In this document: piece after piece, positions 1-8,698 of the stretch
How the letters are laid out: each line of letters opens with the position of its first letter
Position numbering within the stretch: the first letter of the stretch is position 1
NCBI GenBank assembly: GCA_963768765.1
Contig: CAVYJK010000030.1
Location: forward strand, 1 to 64,000
DNA length: 64,000 bases
Reading direction: 5' to 3'
Source: DASWLF01 sp963768765
GTDB taxonomy: Bacteria > Desulfobacterota > Desulfobaccia > Desulfobaccales > 0-14-0-80-60-11
Notes under the pieces: model-generated
Told to the model about the DNA's origin: nothing
Seen by the model: the letters and a program-made list of their open reading frames with translations, nothing else
Database searches by the model: none
Made by a program: the position numbers and the translations under genes

Positions 1-1013
1 TTTTATGTAGCTTATTTACTGGTTCAGTTACGTATTGCTTCACCGTGGAAGTCATCTACGGCAGCGGCGATGAATTCCGGACCGGCTCGGCCTCCGGCCC
101 AGAATATCCGGAGTCTTTGAAAGCAGACAAAGTCAATCCCTGGGGGCCGGGGGCCATTGATTACTACCGCCTGTTGTCGGCGGCTCAGGGGACCATGGGG
201 CTGGTCACATGGAGCGTCATCCGGACGGAAGTCCGGCCCACGTTGAGAAAGCTCTACTTCATCCCGGTGGATGATCCTCACCGCATCTCCTGCTCTCGAC
301 GCTCTGCTGAGGAGGCGCGTCGAACCAGTGCCTGCGCTGAACAACACCGATCTGGCCACACTTCTGGCCGACGATCCACGGAAGGACTTTGCTCCGTTGA
401 AGGCGCCGCCCTGCCCCCCTGGACAATCATCGCTTGCGTTGCGGGGTATCAGCGGCGCGGTGCCGAGCGCGTGGCCATCCAGGAGAAATACCTGGCCGAG
501 ATTTGCACGAGCCTCGGCCTGCAGGCACAGACGCGTCTGCCGGGAGCGCCCGGCCTGGAAGAGGCTGTCCTTGGTGTGATCTCGAATCCCTGGAACAAGG
601 AGCCCTACTGGAAACTGCGCCGGACCGATCGTTGCCACGAAAATCTTCTTCTTGCGCCTCTCAGCAAATCAGGCCATTTCATCGAGCTGATGCGGGATCT
701 CGTCGCGAAATCCGGCTGTCCGGACCTCGACCACGGCGCCTACTTCCAGCCTCTGTTGCAGGGTCGCGGAGCGCACTACGCATTCCTACTGCCCTATGAC
801 AGCTCGTCCAGGGAAGAAGCGGCCGCCGTTCGCGATCTCTTCCTCAGCGCCTCGGAAACTCTCATAAAGAAGGGCGCCTTTTTCAGCCGCCCATATGGGC
901 CTTGGGCGGACATGGTTTATCGCGATTACCCGGAGGGAGCCACGATGTTGCGGACCTTGAAGCGCATCTTCGATCCCAACGGGATTTTGAATCCGGGAAA
1001 GCTCTGCTTCTAG
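1..1013 (+). CDS. FAD-binding oxidase, C-terminal part (vanillyl-alcohol oxidase / 4-cresol dehydrogenase type), frameshifted
   Basis: The 5' end lies outside the window. The protein reads through the end of the FAD-binding domain (YGSGDEFRTG, AAQGTMGLVTW) and the FAD-oxidase C-terminal domain, closing with the typical FDPNGILNPGK-LCF tail. The frame changes near base 285 (HRIS to PALDALLRRR) and returns near 405-415 (into PPWTIIACVAGYQRRG), so the middle 40 residues lie in another frame; two compensating one-base indels explain this. Family knowledge: these flavoproteins oxidise alcohols or phenolic substrates. The next gene encodes a Cys-rich Fe-S partner 26 bases downstream, suggesting a flavin/Fe-S oxidoreductase complex. 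The substrate cannot be told. The first 45 bases are AT-rich and may not belong to the gene. Confidence 0.72.
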   Translation, partial: LCSLFTGSVTYCFTVEVIYGSGDEFRTGSASGPEYPESLKADKVNPWGPGAIDYYRLLSAAQGTMGLVTWSVIRTEVRPTLRKLYFIPVDDPHRISCSRRSAEEARRTSACAEQHRSGHTSGRRSTEGLCSVEGAALPPWTIIACVAGYQRRGAERVAIQEKYLAEICTSLGLQAQTRLPGAPGLEEAVLGVISNPWNKEPYWKLRRTDRCHENLLLAPLSKSGHFIELMRDLVAKSGCPDLDHGAYFQPLLQGRGAHYAFLLPYDSSSREEAAAVRDLFLSASETLIKKGAFFSRPYGPWADMVYRDYPEGATMLRTLKRIFDPNGILNPGKLCF

Positions 1014-1038
1014 GCGCCTGCGCCAGGGAGGCTTGCCG

Positions 1039-2284
1039 ATGCTGCCGCTCGAAGATTTCCGGCACACGATGGAGTCGTGCAATCACTGCGGCCAGTGCAA
1101 GTGGCTGCTCGGCCCCAAAACGCAAGGCTACGATTTCGCCGAGATCTGCCCAATCCACCAGAGGTTCGGTTTCGATGCCTACTCCGGCCAGGGATTGCTG
1201 AACATCGCCGAAGAACTTCTCAACGGCGAGCTCAAATACGAAAGCGGCCTGGTGGAACTCATCTACAGTTGCACCACCTGTGGAGCCTGCGACGTCAACT
1301 GCAAGTCCATCCGCGACATGGAAGTGCTGGAAACGATCCTGGCGTTGCGGGCCCGCGTCGTCGCCGACGGATGGGGGCCGATGCCCGCGCATCAGCAGGT
1401 CGCCCGGTGCGTCGCGGAGCACCACAACGATTGTACGCCGCGAGGCACGGGCAGCGCTTCAACTGGCTCGGAACCGAGATAGCCCTTGAAAGACAGCGCA
1501 GGTCGCCTATTGCCGGCTGCGCCGCCGCGTACCGATTTCGCGGATCGCGCAAGACACGGCGAAGATCCTGAACGCCGGCGGGTGGATTTCAACGTCCTGC
1601 ACGCCGAGGAATATTGCTGCGGCAGCACCGCTGTGGCGACGGGACCAAGTGGAAGAGGCCCGGAGAGTCGCCGAGCACAATCTCGCGGCGCTTCAGAAGC
1701 AGGGAATCGACACGGTCATCACCAGTTGCGCCGAGTGCTTCGGCGCTTTCCGGGATTTCTATCCACGCCTGGGCGAGATGAAGTTTCAAGTGAGGCATAT
1801 TACGGAGGTCGTGCAGCAATTGATCGCGCAGCGGCGGCTGACGCTCCACTACAAAGAAGACAGAAAGGTCACCTATCACGATCCCTGTCTCCTGGGCCGG
1901 CTCTCGGAGCCGTACGTTCCTGGAACGGAGAGATCAAACCGTACGGGCGCCACGACCCGCCCAAGCAGTGGCGCCGCGGCACCCACGGCGTCTACGACGC
2001 GCCGCGCGATATCCTGAAGGCGATTCCCGGCCTGGAGGTCGTGGAAATGGTCCGCAACGAGGAGAATTCGTATTGTTGCGGCGCGGGCGGCGGCGTGGCC
2101 GAGGCCTTCCCCGAATTCAGCCAATGGACCGCCAACGAGCGGTGCAGGGAAGCCAAATCCACGGGCGCGGACGGGATCGTTCTGCTGCCCTTTTTGCCGG
2201 GACGCTTTCGAACCGGCTCTGGGCACGCGGGATGGCGGGATGAAGTATTTTGACATCACGCAGCTGATTGCCGACGCTCTGTGA
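1039..2284 (+). CDS. (Fe-S)-binding oxidoreductase subunit, HdrD/GlcF-like, with several frameshifts
   Basis: ATG 1039 follows a good AGGGAGG ribosome site. The N-terminus has two 4Fe-4S ferredoxin-type Cys motifs (CNHCGQCKW...CPIH and CTTCGACDVNC). After base ~1430 the frame changes several times, but the pieces rejoin into the two CCG domains of heterodisulfide-reductase D / glycolate-oxidase F proteins: EEYCCGS with ITSCAECFGAF, then HDPCLLGRLSEPYVP and NSYCCGAGGGV. The last frame ends with MKYFDITQLIADAL. Role by family: electron-transfer subunit that binds Fe-S clusters and works with FAD-linked oxidases, which flank it here on both sides. Shifts fall near 1430-1485, 1635-1650, ~1920 and ~2225. 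Either the gene is decayed or this stretch is poorly sequenced; the second is favoured because the same fault hits housekeeping genes elsewhere. Confidence 0.75.
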
Positions 2285-2307
2285 TCGAGATGCGGAGGTT
2301 CAGAACC

Positions 2308-2566
2308 ATGAGCTTGCCCAAGGACGTCTACGCCGAATTCGAACGCATCGTGGGGACGGACTACATCAGCGACCGCGAGTACATCCTCGCGGGACTGCGC
2401 CATCCCATGCCGGAGCAGTCCGGTGAAGCCTCCCAGCCCCGTGGCGGTTTTGCTTCCGGGCAGCGCCGAGGAGATCCAGCAGATCGTCAAGGTCTGCAAC
2501 CGGCATGGCCTGAAGTTCATCGCCACCGTGTCGAGCTTGATCGGCTTCGCTTATCCGACCGGGTAA
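2308..2566 (+). pseudogene. FAD-binding oxidase, N-terminal fragment, truncated at the island boundary
   Basis: ATG 2308 is preceded by CGGAGG. The start (MSLPKDVYAEFERIVG) and, after a frameshift near 2420, VAVLLPGSAEEIQQIVKVCN match the beginning of the FAD_binding_4 domain of FAD-linked oxidases. The match stops at GFAYPTG, in the middle of the FAD-binding domain, where the reading meets TAA (2564-2566) and base composition switches to AT-rich. Only about 85 of an expected 450 or more residues remain. It is probably a second oxidase of the cluster at 1-1013, cut by insertion, deletion or chimeric joining of the island. Not functional as seen. Confidence 0.7.
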
Positions 2567-5348
2567 GTAACGGCATAGAGATTTTATTTATTGATGTTTT
2601 GAATTCCGAAATCCTAAATGATTCCTCCGAGAGTTCTGATGTTGAAAAATTATTTGTAAAAGAAATAACCAGGGAGATAAAAAAGCAATATTTAGCAGAA
2701 TTTAATATATTGACAGAAGATAATTTATTTACTTTCGCAAAGCAGCAACGAGAAAGGAACTATTCGCTATTAATTGAAAGCAATGTCATTACCCAGCGAA
2801 CCAACGGGGATGCGAGAGATAAATATCTATTTATCCCACGGGCAAAAATAGAAAATGATTTTCATAATTTCATAAATTCTCCCAAAAAAGTATTTGCTTT
2901 AATAGGCGATGCGGGCATGGGGAAAAGCAATTTTCTTTTTGACAAATCTGTAAACCTAGGCAATGAAGAACTAGTATTCTTTTATAACGGAATAGATTTA
3001 TATAAAGGATTTAATGAGGCATTTATAAATGATTTAAAATCACTTATATTGTCACGAGATATCAAAGATATTTTTGCGAAAATATCTAGTCAGTTAACGG
3101 AAAGAGATTTTATATTTTTATTGATGGCATTAATGAATGTACTGTTAATCGTGAATTATTACGAGGTGATTTAAATTGTATTATAAAAAATATTATTGAT
3201 TGTAACTATAAAATAATATTAAGTTGCAAGACTCATGAATGGGATTTTTGGTTAAGGAATGAAAGTTATATGATTGGGCATTTTGGTAGAGAGGTTTATA
3301 TATCGGAAAGTCGTGATTCTAAGACCCGGTATGGAATTATAATTCAAGAGTTTGATGATGGAGAGTTTAGTCTAGCATGGCAAAAATATAAGGAGAGATT
3401 TGGATTTATAGGAGATCCTAGCGAGAATATAAAGAAACTTTGTTGTGAGCCATTTATGATGGGGCTTATTGCTGAAATATATATAGGCGAACAAATTCCA
3501 GAATATATTGAACATCTCGAAGTATATACTCGTTACTTTGATAAGAAGTTTCCTTCTGAAAATAGACACAATGACGTAAAAAGATTTTTATATTCAATAG
3601 TTAAACAAATATTAAAAGAAGAAAATCCCCATATTTCTTATTCAGCAACTTATGGCCATGATATTATAATATGTGACATTTTATTAAATGAAAATATATT
3701 GATTATAAGAAATGATAGATTGATATTTCGCACTGAACTTTTATTAGAATATATTGCAGCCCAATATATTACAACAAATTTGGTAGACACAATTAACATT
3801 ATGGATTTTCCAGCAAGCAACATATTTACTACCTTAATTAAATCGAAATTGATTAATATGCCTGGAATAATAGAAAATGTCTTATTAATGTACCAGAATC
3901 AAAGTTTGATATTAAAGCAATGCCTTTCTAGATTATGTGACATAGAAGTCAAATGGCAATTGGTAGCAATATCTGTGATGAAAAAAATTAAACTACCATT
4001 ATTAGATTTGAGCGATATTATATATCAATTATCGTGTTCTAAAGAATATATTGTTAGGTTATTCTTATCTCAGTCATTAACAAACTTTATTAATAACAAT
4101 GGTTGGGAATTTATATTTAAACTTGCATCAGATGAGGAGCATTGGGCTGCTCGTGAGACTGCTGCAAATATTTTGAGATTCGAAGTATCTTCCGAAGCCA
4201 ATTTGTTAGAGACATTGATTAAACTCATGGGAGATTATCATTGGCGGGTGCGAAGAGCTGCCGGACATTCATTTAATAAATTATTTCGAAGAAATAATGA
4301 AAATGACAAAATATTTATTGATAAAATTTTAGATGATATTTGTGAAATGGATTGGAAAGTAAAATATTCTTTTTGTATCGGGTTGTTAGGGGCTTCAATA
4401 GATGACAATAGTCTTCCGTCACATATTTTACGTACCCTTTCAAAGGATCTTAATCCGCAAGTGCGATGGGCGATTGCCAATTATTTGCCCCGTTACCAAG
4501 GACATAATTTATTTAATATAGCAAGACAATTATTCAATGATAGTAATGATTGGATAAGAGGAAAAACTATAGGCTCTATTATCGATATTATTAATAGCGG
4601 CAATGAGGAATTAATTGATATTCTTGAAAATAGAGCTGATAATGAATCAAGTTATGTTAAGATTGCAATGGCCAGAAACATCGGGAATATAGATAAAACC
4701 GAATTGATACGAGAAGTATTGGAGCCTTTTTTATCTGAAAAGTTTATTGTTGCTTTTGCAGCTGCATATACGCTTAGAATGAAGGGTGTTATTAATGACA
4801 TTAATAAAGTCTTCCCTAATATTTCATCTGAATTATTAATATTATATGATTACAGGGAAAAAGTATCTAGGAAAGACAATGGCTCTACCGTCCCGATCGA
4901 TTTGAAGGAGTTTATCTCAAAAAATGTTTTCTTCCCTGAACAATATGATTCTTATATGAAAACAATTGAAACAATGTGTGGAACTATATCTATTGTTAGA
5001 GAAGATAAACGCATAAACCCAGTCTATTTTGACCACTTTCTTAGAATGCTGTCAAACGATCCTGATGAAGCTGTGCGATGGGCACTTGTGATGTATTTAA
5101 CTAATTATTCTGAAATGGTGATACATCAGAATGTAATGATGAACATAATGGATTTGTTAAAAACTGATAATCATTTTTGGGTTAGGCGCGAGGTTGCAAT
5201 TGCTCTCGGAATAATTGCCGAAAAATATGATAATCTAAATAAAATTGCAAATATGCTTATCGAAATGGAAACATCAGAAATCGAAAACGATGATGCGTGT
5301 AAAGATGAAGTTCTCTATTTCATTAAACAATCTTTACGGAAATTATAA
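2567..5348 (+). CDS. NACHT-type STAND NTPase with C-terminal HEAT repeats (5' end missing, one frameshift)
   Basis: AT-rich gene unlike its GC-rich surroundings. Walker A is GDAGMGKS (2905-2928). Walker B lies at ~3114-3137 and reads FFIDGINE if one T is restored to the run at 3115-3119; without it the frame breaks there and resumes from ~3120 to 5348. KIILSCKTHEWDFW fits the sensor-1 strand, and CEPFMMGLIAEIY the helix after the NACHT module. From ~4020 to 5330 there are HEAT-like repeats (DYHWRVRRAAG, DLNPQVRWAIANYL, DSNDWIRGKTIG, DPDEAVRWALVMYL, DNHFWVRREVAIALG). Family knowledge: STAND ATPases couple ligand sensing to an effector, often in antiviral defence. No start codon with a ribosome site exists in the AT-rich part; the frame is open into the upstream oxidase fragment, so the true N-terminus (possibly an effector domain) is lost or misjoined. 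The next gene, a CYTH protein, follows after 25 bases. Confidence 0.8.
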
Positions 5349-5373
5349 TTGTGAAAATATTCGGGGAACATTA

Positions 5374-5931
5374 ATGAGTTACCATAAGGAGATTGAGCTA
5401 AAGTTTTCTATGAATAAATATTATTATAATAAAGCTAAGGAATTGTTAAATAAAATTGCACAATTTGTGGAAGTTTCTCATGAAATAGATGATTATTATT
5501 CGCCAAAAGAAAACAGCTTTTTAAGATACAAAAATCCGTTTGAATGGCTCAGCATAAGAAATAGAAATGGAAAAATATTTGTTAATTATAAGCATTATTT
5601 CCCCGAAAATATCGAAAACCCTAATTATTGTGATGAGTTTGAGATAGGAATTTCAGACGCTGTAGCTATGGAAAAAGTCTTTTATTTTCTTAATTTTGAG
5701 AAATTGATAACTGTTGAAAAGAAACGAAGTATTTATAAATATAAGAATGAAATGATAATTGGCATGGATGATGTAAAAGAATTAGGGTTTTTTATAGAAA
5801 TTGAGGCTATAAGCAATATGGGGGATGTTGCTGAAATTAAGAAAAAGTTATTTGATTTTGCTATTGGAATAGGTATTAATGTTGATAAAATAGAATATAG
5901 GGGCTATCCACAATTAATTATGATGATATAA
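5374..5931 (+). CDS. CYTH-domain protein, class IV adenylyl cyclase (CyaB)-like
   Basis: About 185 residues from ATG 5374, with TCGGGG eight bases upstream. The first strand carries the diagnostic ExExK motif (EIELKF). Later strands fit the family: WLSIRNRNGKIFVNYKHY (basic strand pair), CDEFEIGISD, then VEKKRSIYKY and MDDVKELGFFIEIEA, the K-R ... D ... LG-F-E-E signature of CyaB-type proteins. CYTH enzymes bind a polyphosphate inside a beta tunnel with metal ions; known activities are class IV adenylyl cyclase, thiamine triphosphatase and polyphosphatase. The LGxFIEIE end is closest to the CyaB group. It is AT-rich like the NACHT gene and lies 25 bases downstream on the same strand, so co-transcription is likely. 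Whether it makes a nucleotide signal is inference. Confidence 0.82.
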   Translation: MSYHKEIELKFSMNKYYYNKAKELLNKIAQFVEVSHEIDDYYSPKENSFLRYKNPFEWLSIRNRNGKIFVNYKHYFPENIENPNYCDEFEIGISDAVAMEKVFYFLNFEKLITVEKKRSIYKYKNEMIIGMDDVKELGFFIEIEAISNMGDVAEIKKKLFDFAIGIGINVDKIEYRGYPQLIMMI

Positions 5932-6354
5932 GACTTCTATAATTTATTAATCAAAAGAATATGATAATGAATTGACTATAGAAATAAAAAATAATCTATT
6001 ATGATTTGGCAAACTTAAACAACCCAGAGAATTGTAATGGTCCATTTTGATTAAAATCTATGTTATTAAGCATTTAGCTAGGATTTTTAGTGAATCACTT
6101 TTTAGAAGACCATATGAGCTTGAAAGGGATAATCTTAGAAGCTTATGGGCTTATCTTCAGAAAAGTTACTCTTGTTTTTGCATGCGATAATATTCAGCTC
6201 TGTTCTAGTGTTGTGCTATCTGCTATATACGCGCCGCTAAAGATCATTTTGAAGAGTTTCACTATGCGGATCATATATTGACCTCTGCCCCAGCCTCGTC
6301 CCTCTCTCCCTTACCCCGGACTAAGGCTCAGGTCTAAGCGTGAACACGCCCCAC
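5932..6354 (+). other. AT-rich then GC-rich gene-free stretch
   Basis: After the CYTH gene the DNA stays AT-rich to about 6285 and then turns GC-rich. A 63-codon frame (6090-6281) starts at GTG without a ribosome site and has no recognisable domain. A neighbouring frame at ~6130-6240 would encode a hydrophobic helix ending in YLLYTRR after a shift, so the remnant of a small membrane protein gene is possible but unsupported. Nothing else is seen. Confidence 0.5.
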
Positions 6355-6374
6355 AAAGCGAGTAACGCTTTTTT
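6355..6374 (+). terminator. Intrinsic terminator-like hairpin
   Basis: AAAGCG, loop AGTAA, CGCTTT, followed by further T residues (TTTTAT). Six-base stem with a U tract. It lies about 420 bases downstream of the NACHT-CYTH pair and could end that transcript. Confidence 0.5.
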
Positions 6375-6915
6375 ATGGCCTATACAGGGGGATGGTATCG
6401 GCCGCTCCAATAGCATCGCTCTTTCTCGGTTGGGGGATCACCCAGTCAGCCTGGGTTCATGTAAAAGCAAGGCTTGAGAGTTTGTCATAAATGCAAAAAT
6501 TGAAAAATCTCCGTACCAATCATATTGACCAGGGGGGGGAGGAGTCCCAGTCTCCGGGTTTGCACATGGGGCCGGGAAGAGGGGGACGTGGACCCGGGGG
6601 CCGGCACCGGGGTAAGGGTCGGTGGGCGGCGGTCCCTCACTTCTGGACAGCGGTGGCGGTGCCGCCGGGGGTGGGGGTGGTAGTTCGGGGCCGGGGTGAA
6701 GGAAGGGCACCAAGGGCAGGCTGTACAAGCGGGCAGGAGAAAGTGGAGGTCTACTTACGCTTGCTGTCCATTGGTGAGGATAAGGGGGGCCGTGGCGGCG
6801 CTGCAGCTTGGATTGGCTCGCCACCCTTGGTTTGTTGAATGAGATCTGAGCGCCAGCCGCCTTTCCACAACCTCACGCTGGGGCTCCCCGAAGTTTGGGT
6901 GGCTGCAGAGTTTAA
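6375..6915. other. Gene-free GC-rich stretch
   Basis: Open frames exist on both strands (6438-6824 minus, 6491-6838 plus), but their translations are Gly/Pro/Arg-rich low complexity from G-runs, with no domain. No ribosome site or conserved motif is visible. Probably intergenic or decayed mobile DNA. Confidence 0.5.
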
Positions 6916-7009
6916 GAATCATAACCTCGGACACTTGGGACACATACAGGACAGGTAGAAAATTATCAATAGTCGCCCGGAATCATAACCTCGGACACTT
7001 AGGACACAT
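6916..7009. repeat. Two 30-bp direct repeats (6916-6945 and 6980-7009)
   Basis: Both copies begin GAATCATAACCTCGGACACT and differ at one base before ending GGACACAT; they are 64 bases apart. Read on the other strand they start TGTCC(C/T)AAGTGTCCGAGG, which resembles the terminal repeats of IS481-type elements from memory, but no transposase is present. They may be leftovers of insertion-sequence ends. Confidence 0.6.
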
Positions 7010-7075
7010 TGGACGGGTTTTTCTTATAGATGAATTGAGAACTGGGCCATAGATTATTTAGGTCAAAAATTTTTC

Positions 7076-7103
7076 TTGACAAAAAATAACCATTGGTTAT
7101 ATT
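7076..7103 (+). promoter_or_regulatory. Promoter with internal palindromic operator for the XRE-integrase operon
   Basis: TTGACA (7076-7081), 16-base spacer, TATATT (7098-7103). Between and overlapping these sits a perfect 7+1+7 inverted repeat, ATAACCATTGGTTAT (7086-7100). The ATG of the XRE gene is at 7110, about where transcription should start, so the message would be leaderless or nearly so. The layout suggests self-repression by the XRE protein. Confidence 0.65.
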
Positions 7104-7109
7104 TAGTCT

Positions 7110-7292
7110 ATGACCGGGAGTGAACTGAAACAATGGCGCAAGAAATGGGGGATCACCCAGGTGGAATTGGCCCGGATGCTTGGAACCCACCAGGTGACCG
7201 TCGCCCGGTGGGAGACGGGAGTAAGGAAGATTCCTTTTCTGCTGCCCTTAGCTTTGGAAGCCCTGGAGAACAGGATGAAGGAGGAAAGTTAA
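7110..7292 (+). CDS. Small XRE/Cro-CI type HTH regulator
   Basis: Sixty residues, essentially only a helix-turn-helix: ELKQWRKKWGITQVELARML then TVARWETG, the normal XRE helices 2 and 3. It ends one base before the integrase ATG, so the two are translationally linked. The perfect inverted repeat in the promoter just upstream is the natural binding site for a dimer. Role by inference: controls expression of itself and the integrase. No peptidase or ligand domain is present. Confidence 0.8.
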   Translation: MTGSELKQWRKKWGITQVELARMLGTHQVTVARWETGVRKIPFLLPLALEALENRMKEES

Positions 7293-8411
7293 ATGGCTTG
7301 TATCCGCAAAAGGCGCGACCGGTGGGTCTTAGACTTTTACGACCAAAATGGCGAAAGACAGCGGCTTTCCCTGCCGGAAGGGACTATCAAGAAACAAGCT
7401 AAAGAGGCATTACGGGAAATTGAGGATGCCGTTGCCAAGGGGGTTTATCTGCCAAGTAAAAAGATACCCCAGTTCTCAGAAGTTGCCCGGGACTGGCTGG
7501 AGTTTAAGAAACTGAACATCCGAGAAACCTACTGGGAGGTTTGCGAAGGCCATGTAAGAAAGCACTTTAAAGATCTGAACAGGTTATTAATTAACCGGAT
7601 TACAATCGTCACAGTGGAGAAGTTTATTACCCTCCGTCAAGCTCAAGGGATGAATATCAATACATTACGCAGAATCCTGGTGACCTTAGGGCAAATCCTA
7701 AATTACGCCGTCCGTCACCGCTATATCGACCATAATCCCTTGAGGGATGCTGAACGGCCAAAAGAGAGGGGAGAAAACCATGAGGAAGGGGATAAAATCA
7801 AAATTCTAACACCAGATCAAATCAAGACCCTCTTGGAGCACGTTAGTAACCCGAAGTATCATACTTTTTTCCTCATGTCGATTATGACCGGAGCGAGGGC
7901 AGGCGAGTTGTTAGGTCTAAAGTGGTCTGATATTGACTGGAATCCGAAGCAACCGCAGGTATATATCCAGCGCACTTTCAACAAAGGAAGGTTTTTCACT
8001 CCCAAAACAAAGAACTCTCGCCGCAAAATTGATCTTGCCCCGGCGCTGATAAGAGCGTTAAAAAAATGGCGACTGGCTTGTCCTAAAACCGAGCTTGACC
8101 TGATTTTCCCGAATAAAGCAGGTTCCCCAATGGATAGTGATAACTTGACAAAGAGATATTTCCACCCGGCATTAAAAGCGGCAAACTTGCCAAAGATCAG
8201 ATTCCATGATCTTCGGCATACCTATGCCAGTTTGTTGATTGAGCAAGGGGAAAATATCAAGTATGTTCAAACCCAATTGGGTCACGCCACCCCGACTATA
8301 ACCCTTAATGTTTATGCCCACCTGATGAAACCAGCCAACCAAGAGGCCGTTTGCCGACTGGAAAATACCCTTTTTGGGGGGAACCGGTCGCAGATTGGTC
8401 ACAAACCCTGA
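7293..8411 (+). CDS. Tyrosine recombinase / phage-type integrase
   Basis: 372 residues. An N-terminal AP2-like arm-binding region (MACIRKRRDRWVLDFYD), a SAM-like core-binding domain (~60-150) and the catalytic domain with all residues: Arg in MTGARAGELLGL, Lys in KTKNSRRK, HxxR in HDLRHTYASLL, His in LGHATP and Tyr in NVYAHL. Full family length and intact, which suggests potential activity. It follows the XRE gene with no gap. Its GC content is intermediate between the AT-rich NACHT gene and the chromosome. Role: site-specific integration and excision of the island. No tRNA gene or clear attachment repeat was found; an imperfect inverted repeat lies 22 bases downstream. Confidence 0.93.
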   Translation: MACIRKRRDRWVLDFYDQNGERQRLSLPEGTIKKQAKEALREIEDAVAKGVYLPSKKIPQFSEVARDWLEFKKLNIRETYWEVCEGHVRKHFKDLNRLLINRITIVTVEKFITLRQAQGMNINTLRRILVTLGQILNYAVRHRYIDHNPLRDAERPKERGENHEEGDKIKILTPDQIKTLLEHVSNPKYHTFFLMSIMTGARAGELLGLKWSDIDWNPKQPQVYIQRTFNKGRFFTPKTKNSRRKIDLAPALIRALKKWRLACPKTELDLIFPNKAGSPMDSDNLTKRYFHPALKAANLPKIRFHDLRHTYASLLIEQGENIKYVQTQLGHATPTITLNVYAHLMKPANQEAVCRLENTLFGGNRSQIGHKP

Positions 8412-8433
8412 TAAAAGGCCACAGTCAAAACAA

Positions 8434-8471
8434 TTAATAACTTAATTATATTAGCTTAATTAGGTTATTAA
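8434..8471. repeat. AT-rich imperfect inverted repeat at the island's right edge
   Basis: TTAATAACTTAATTA (8434-8448) pairs with TTAATTAGGTTATTAA (8456-8471), with one mismatch and a short loop. It sits between the integrase stop and the outer-membrane protein fragment, exactly where composition returns to GC-rich. It could be the integrase terminator, or part of the recombination site. Confidence 0.55.
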
Positions 8472-8473
8472 AA

Positions 8474-8698
8474 AGTGATGACCGCCAGATCTTCCGCCTG
8501 CCTACCATCATCCTCGGGGCCACGGTGCAGGGGGTGAACCAGCACGGCGATTTCGGCCCGGCCCTCCAGGGGCTGGCGGCCCTGGAGTGGGAGTTCGTGA
8601 ACAACTTTTATATGGACCTGCATTTCTTTTATTTCCGGGAATGGGTGGACAACTACCGCCTCATGACCGCAGGGGCGTCGTTTAGGTGGCGGTTTTGA
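8474..8698 (+). pseudogene. 3' stub of an outer-membrane beta-barrel protein gene
   Basis: Open frame with no start, about 74 codons, from SDDRQIFRLPTIILGA to a TGA at 8696-8698. It has alternating hydrophobic/aromatic strands (EWEFVNNFYMDLHFFYF, YRLMTAGASFRWRF) and a C-terminal Phe, the BAM-recognition signature of outer-membrane barrels. The 5' part is not in the window. Codon use is that of the host chromosome. Best explained as a host gene cut by the island, whose other half was lost. Confidence 0.6.

Noticed and set aside
6090..6281. 63-codon ORF after the CYTH gene
   Set aside because: No recognisable domain, no ribosome site; only the remnant possibility is noted.
6438..6838. Long open frames on both strands, Pro- or Gly-rich
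   Set aside because: Produced by G-runs; no ribosome site, no motif, mutually exclusive.
6431..7160. 15-base match TGGGGGATCACCCAG at 6431-6445 and inside the XRE gene (about 7146-7160)
   Set aside because: Too short to call a duplicated regulator gene; no other similarity around it.
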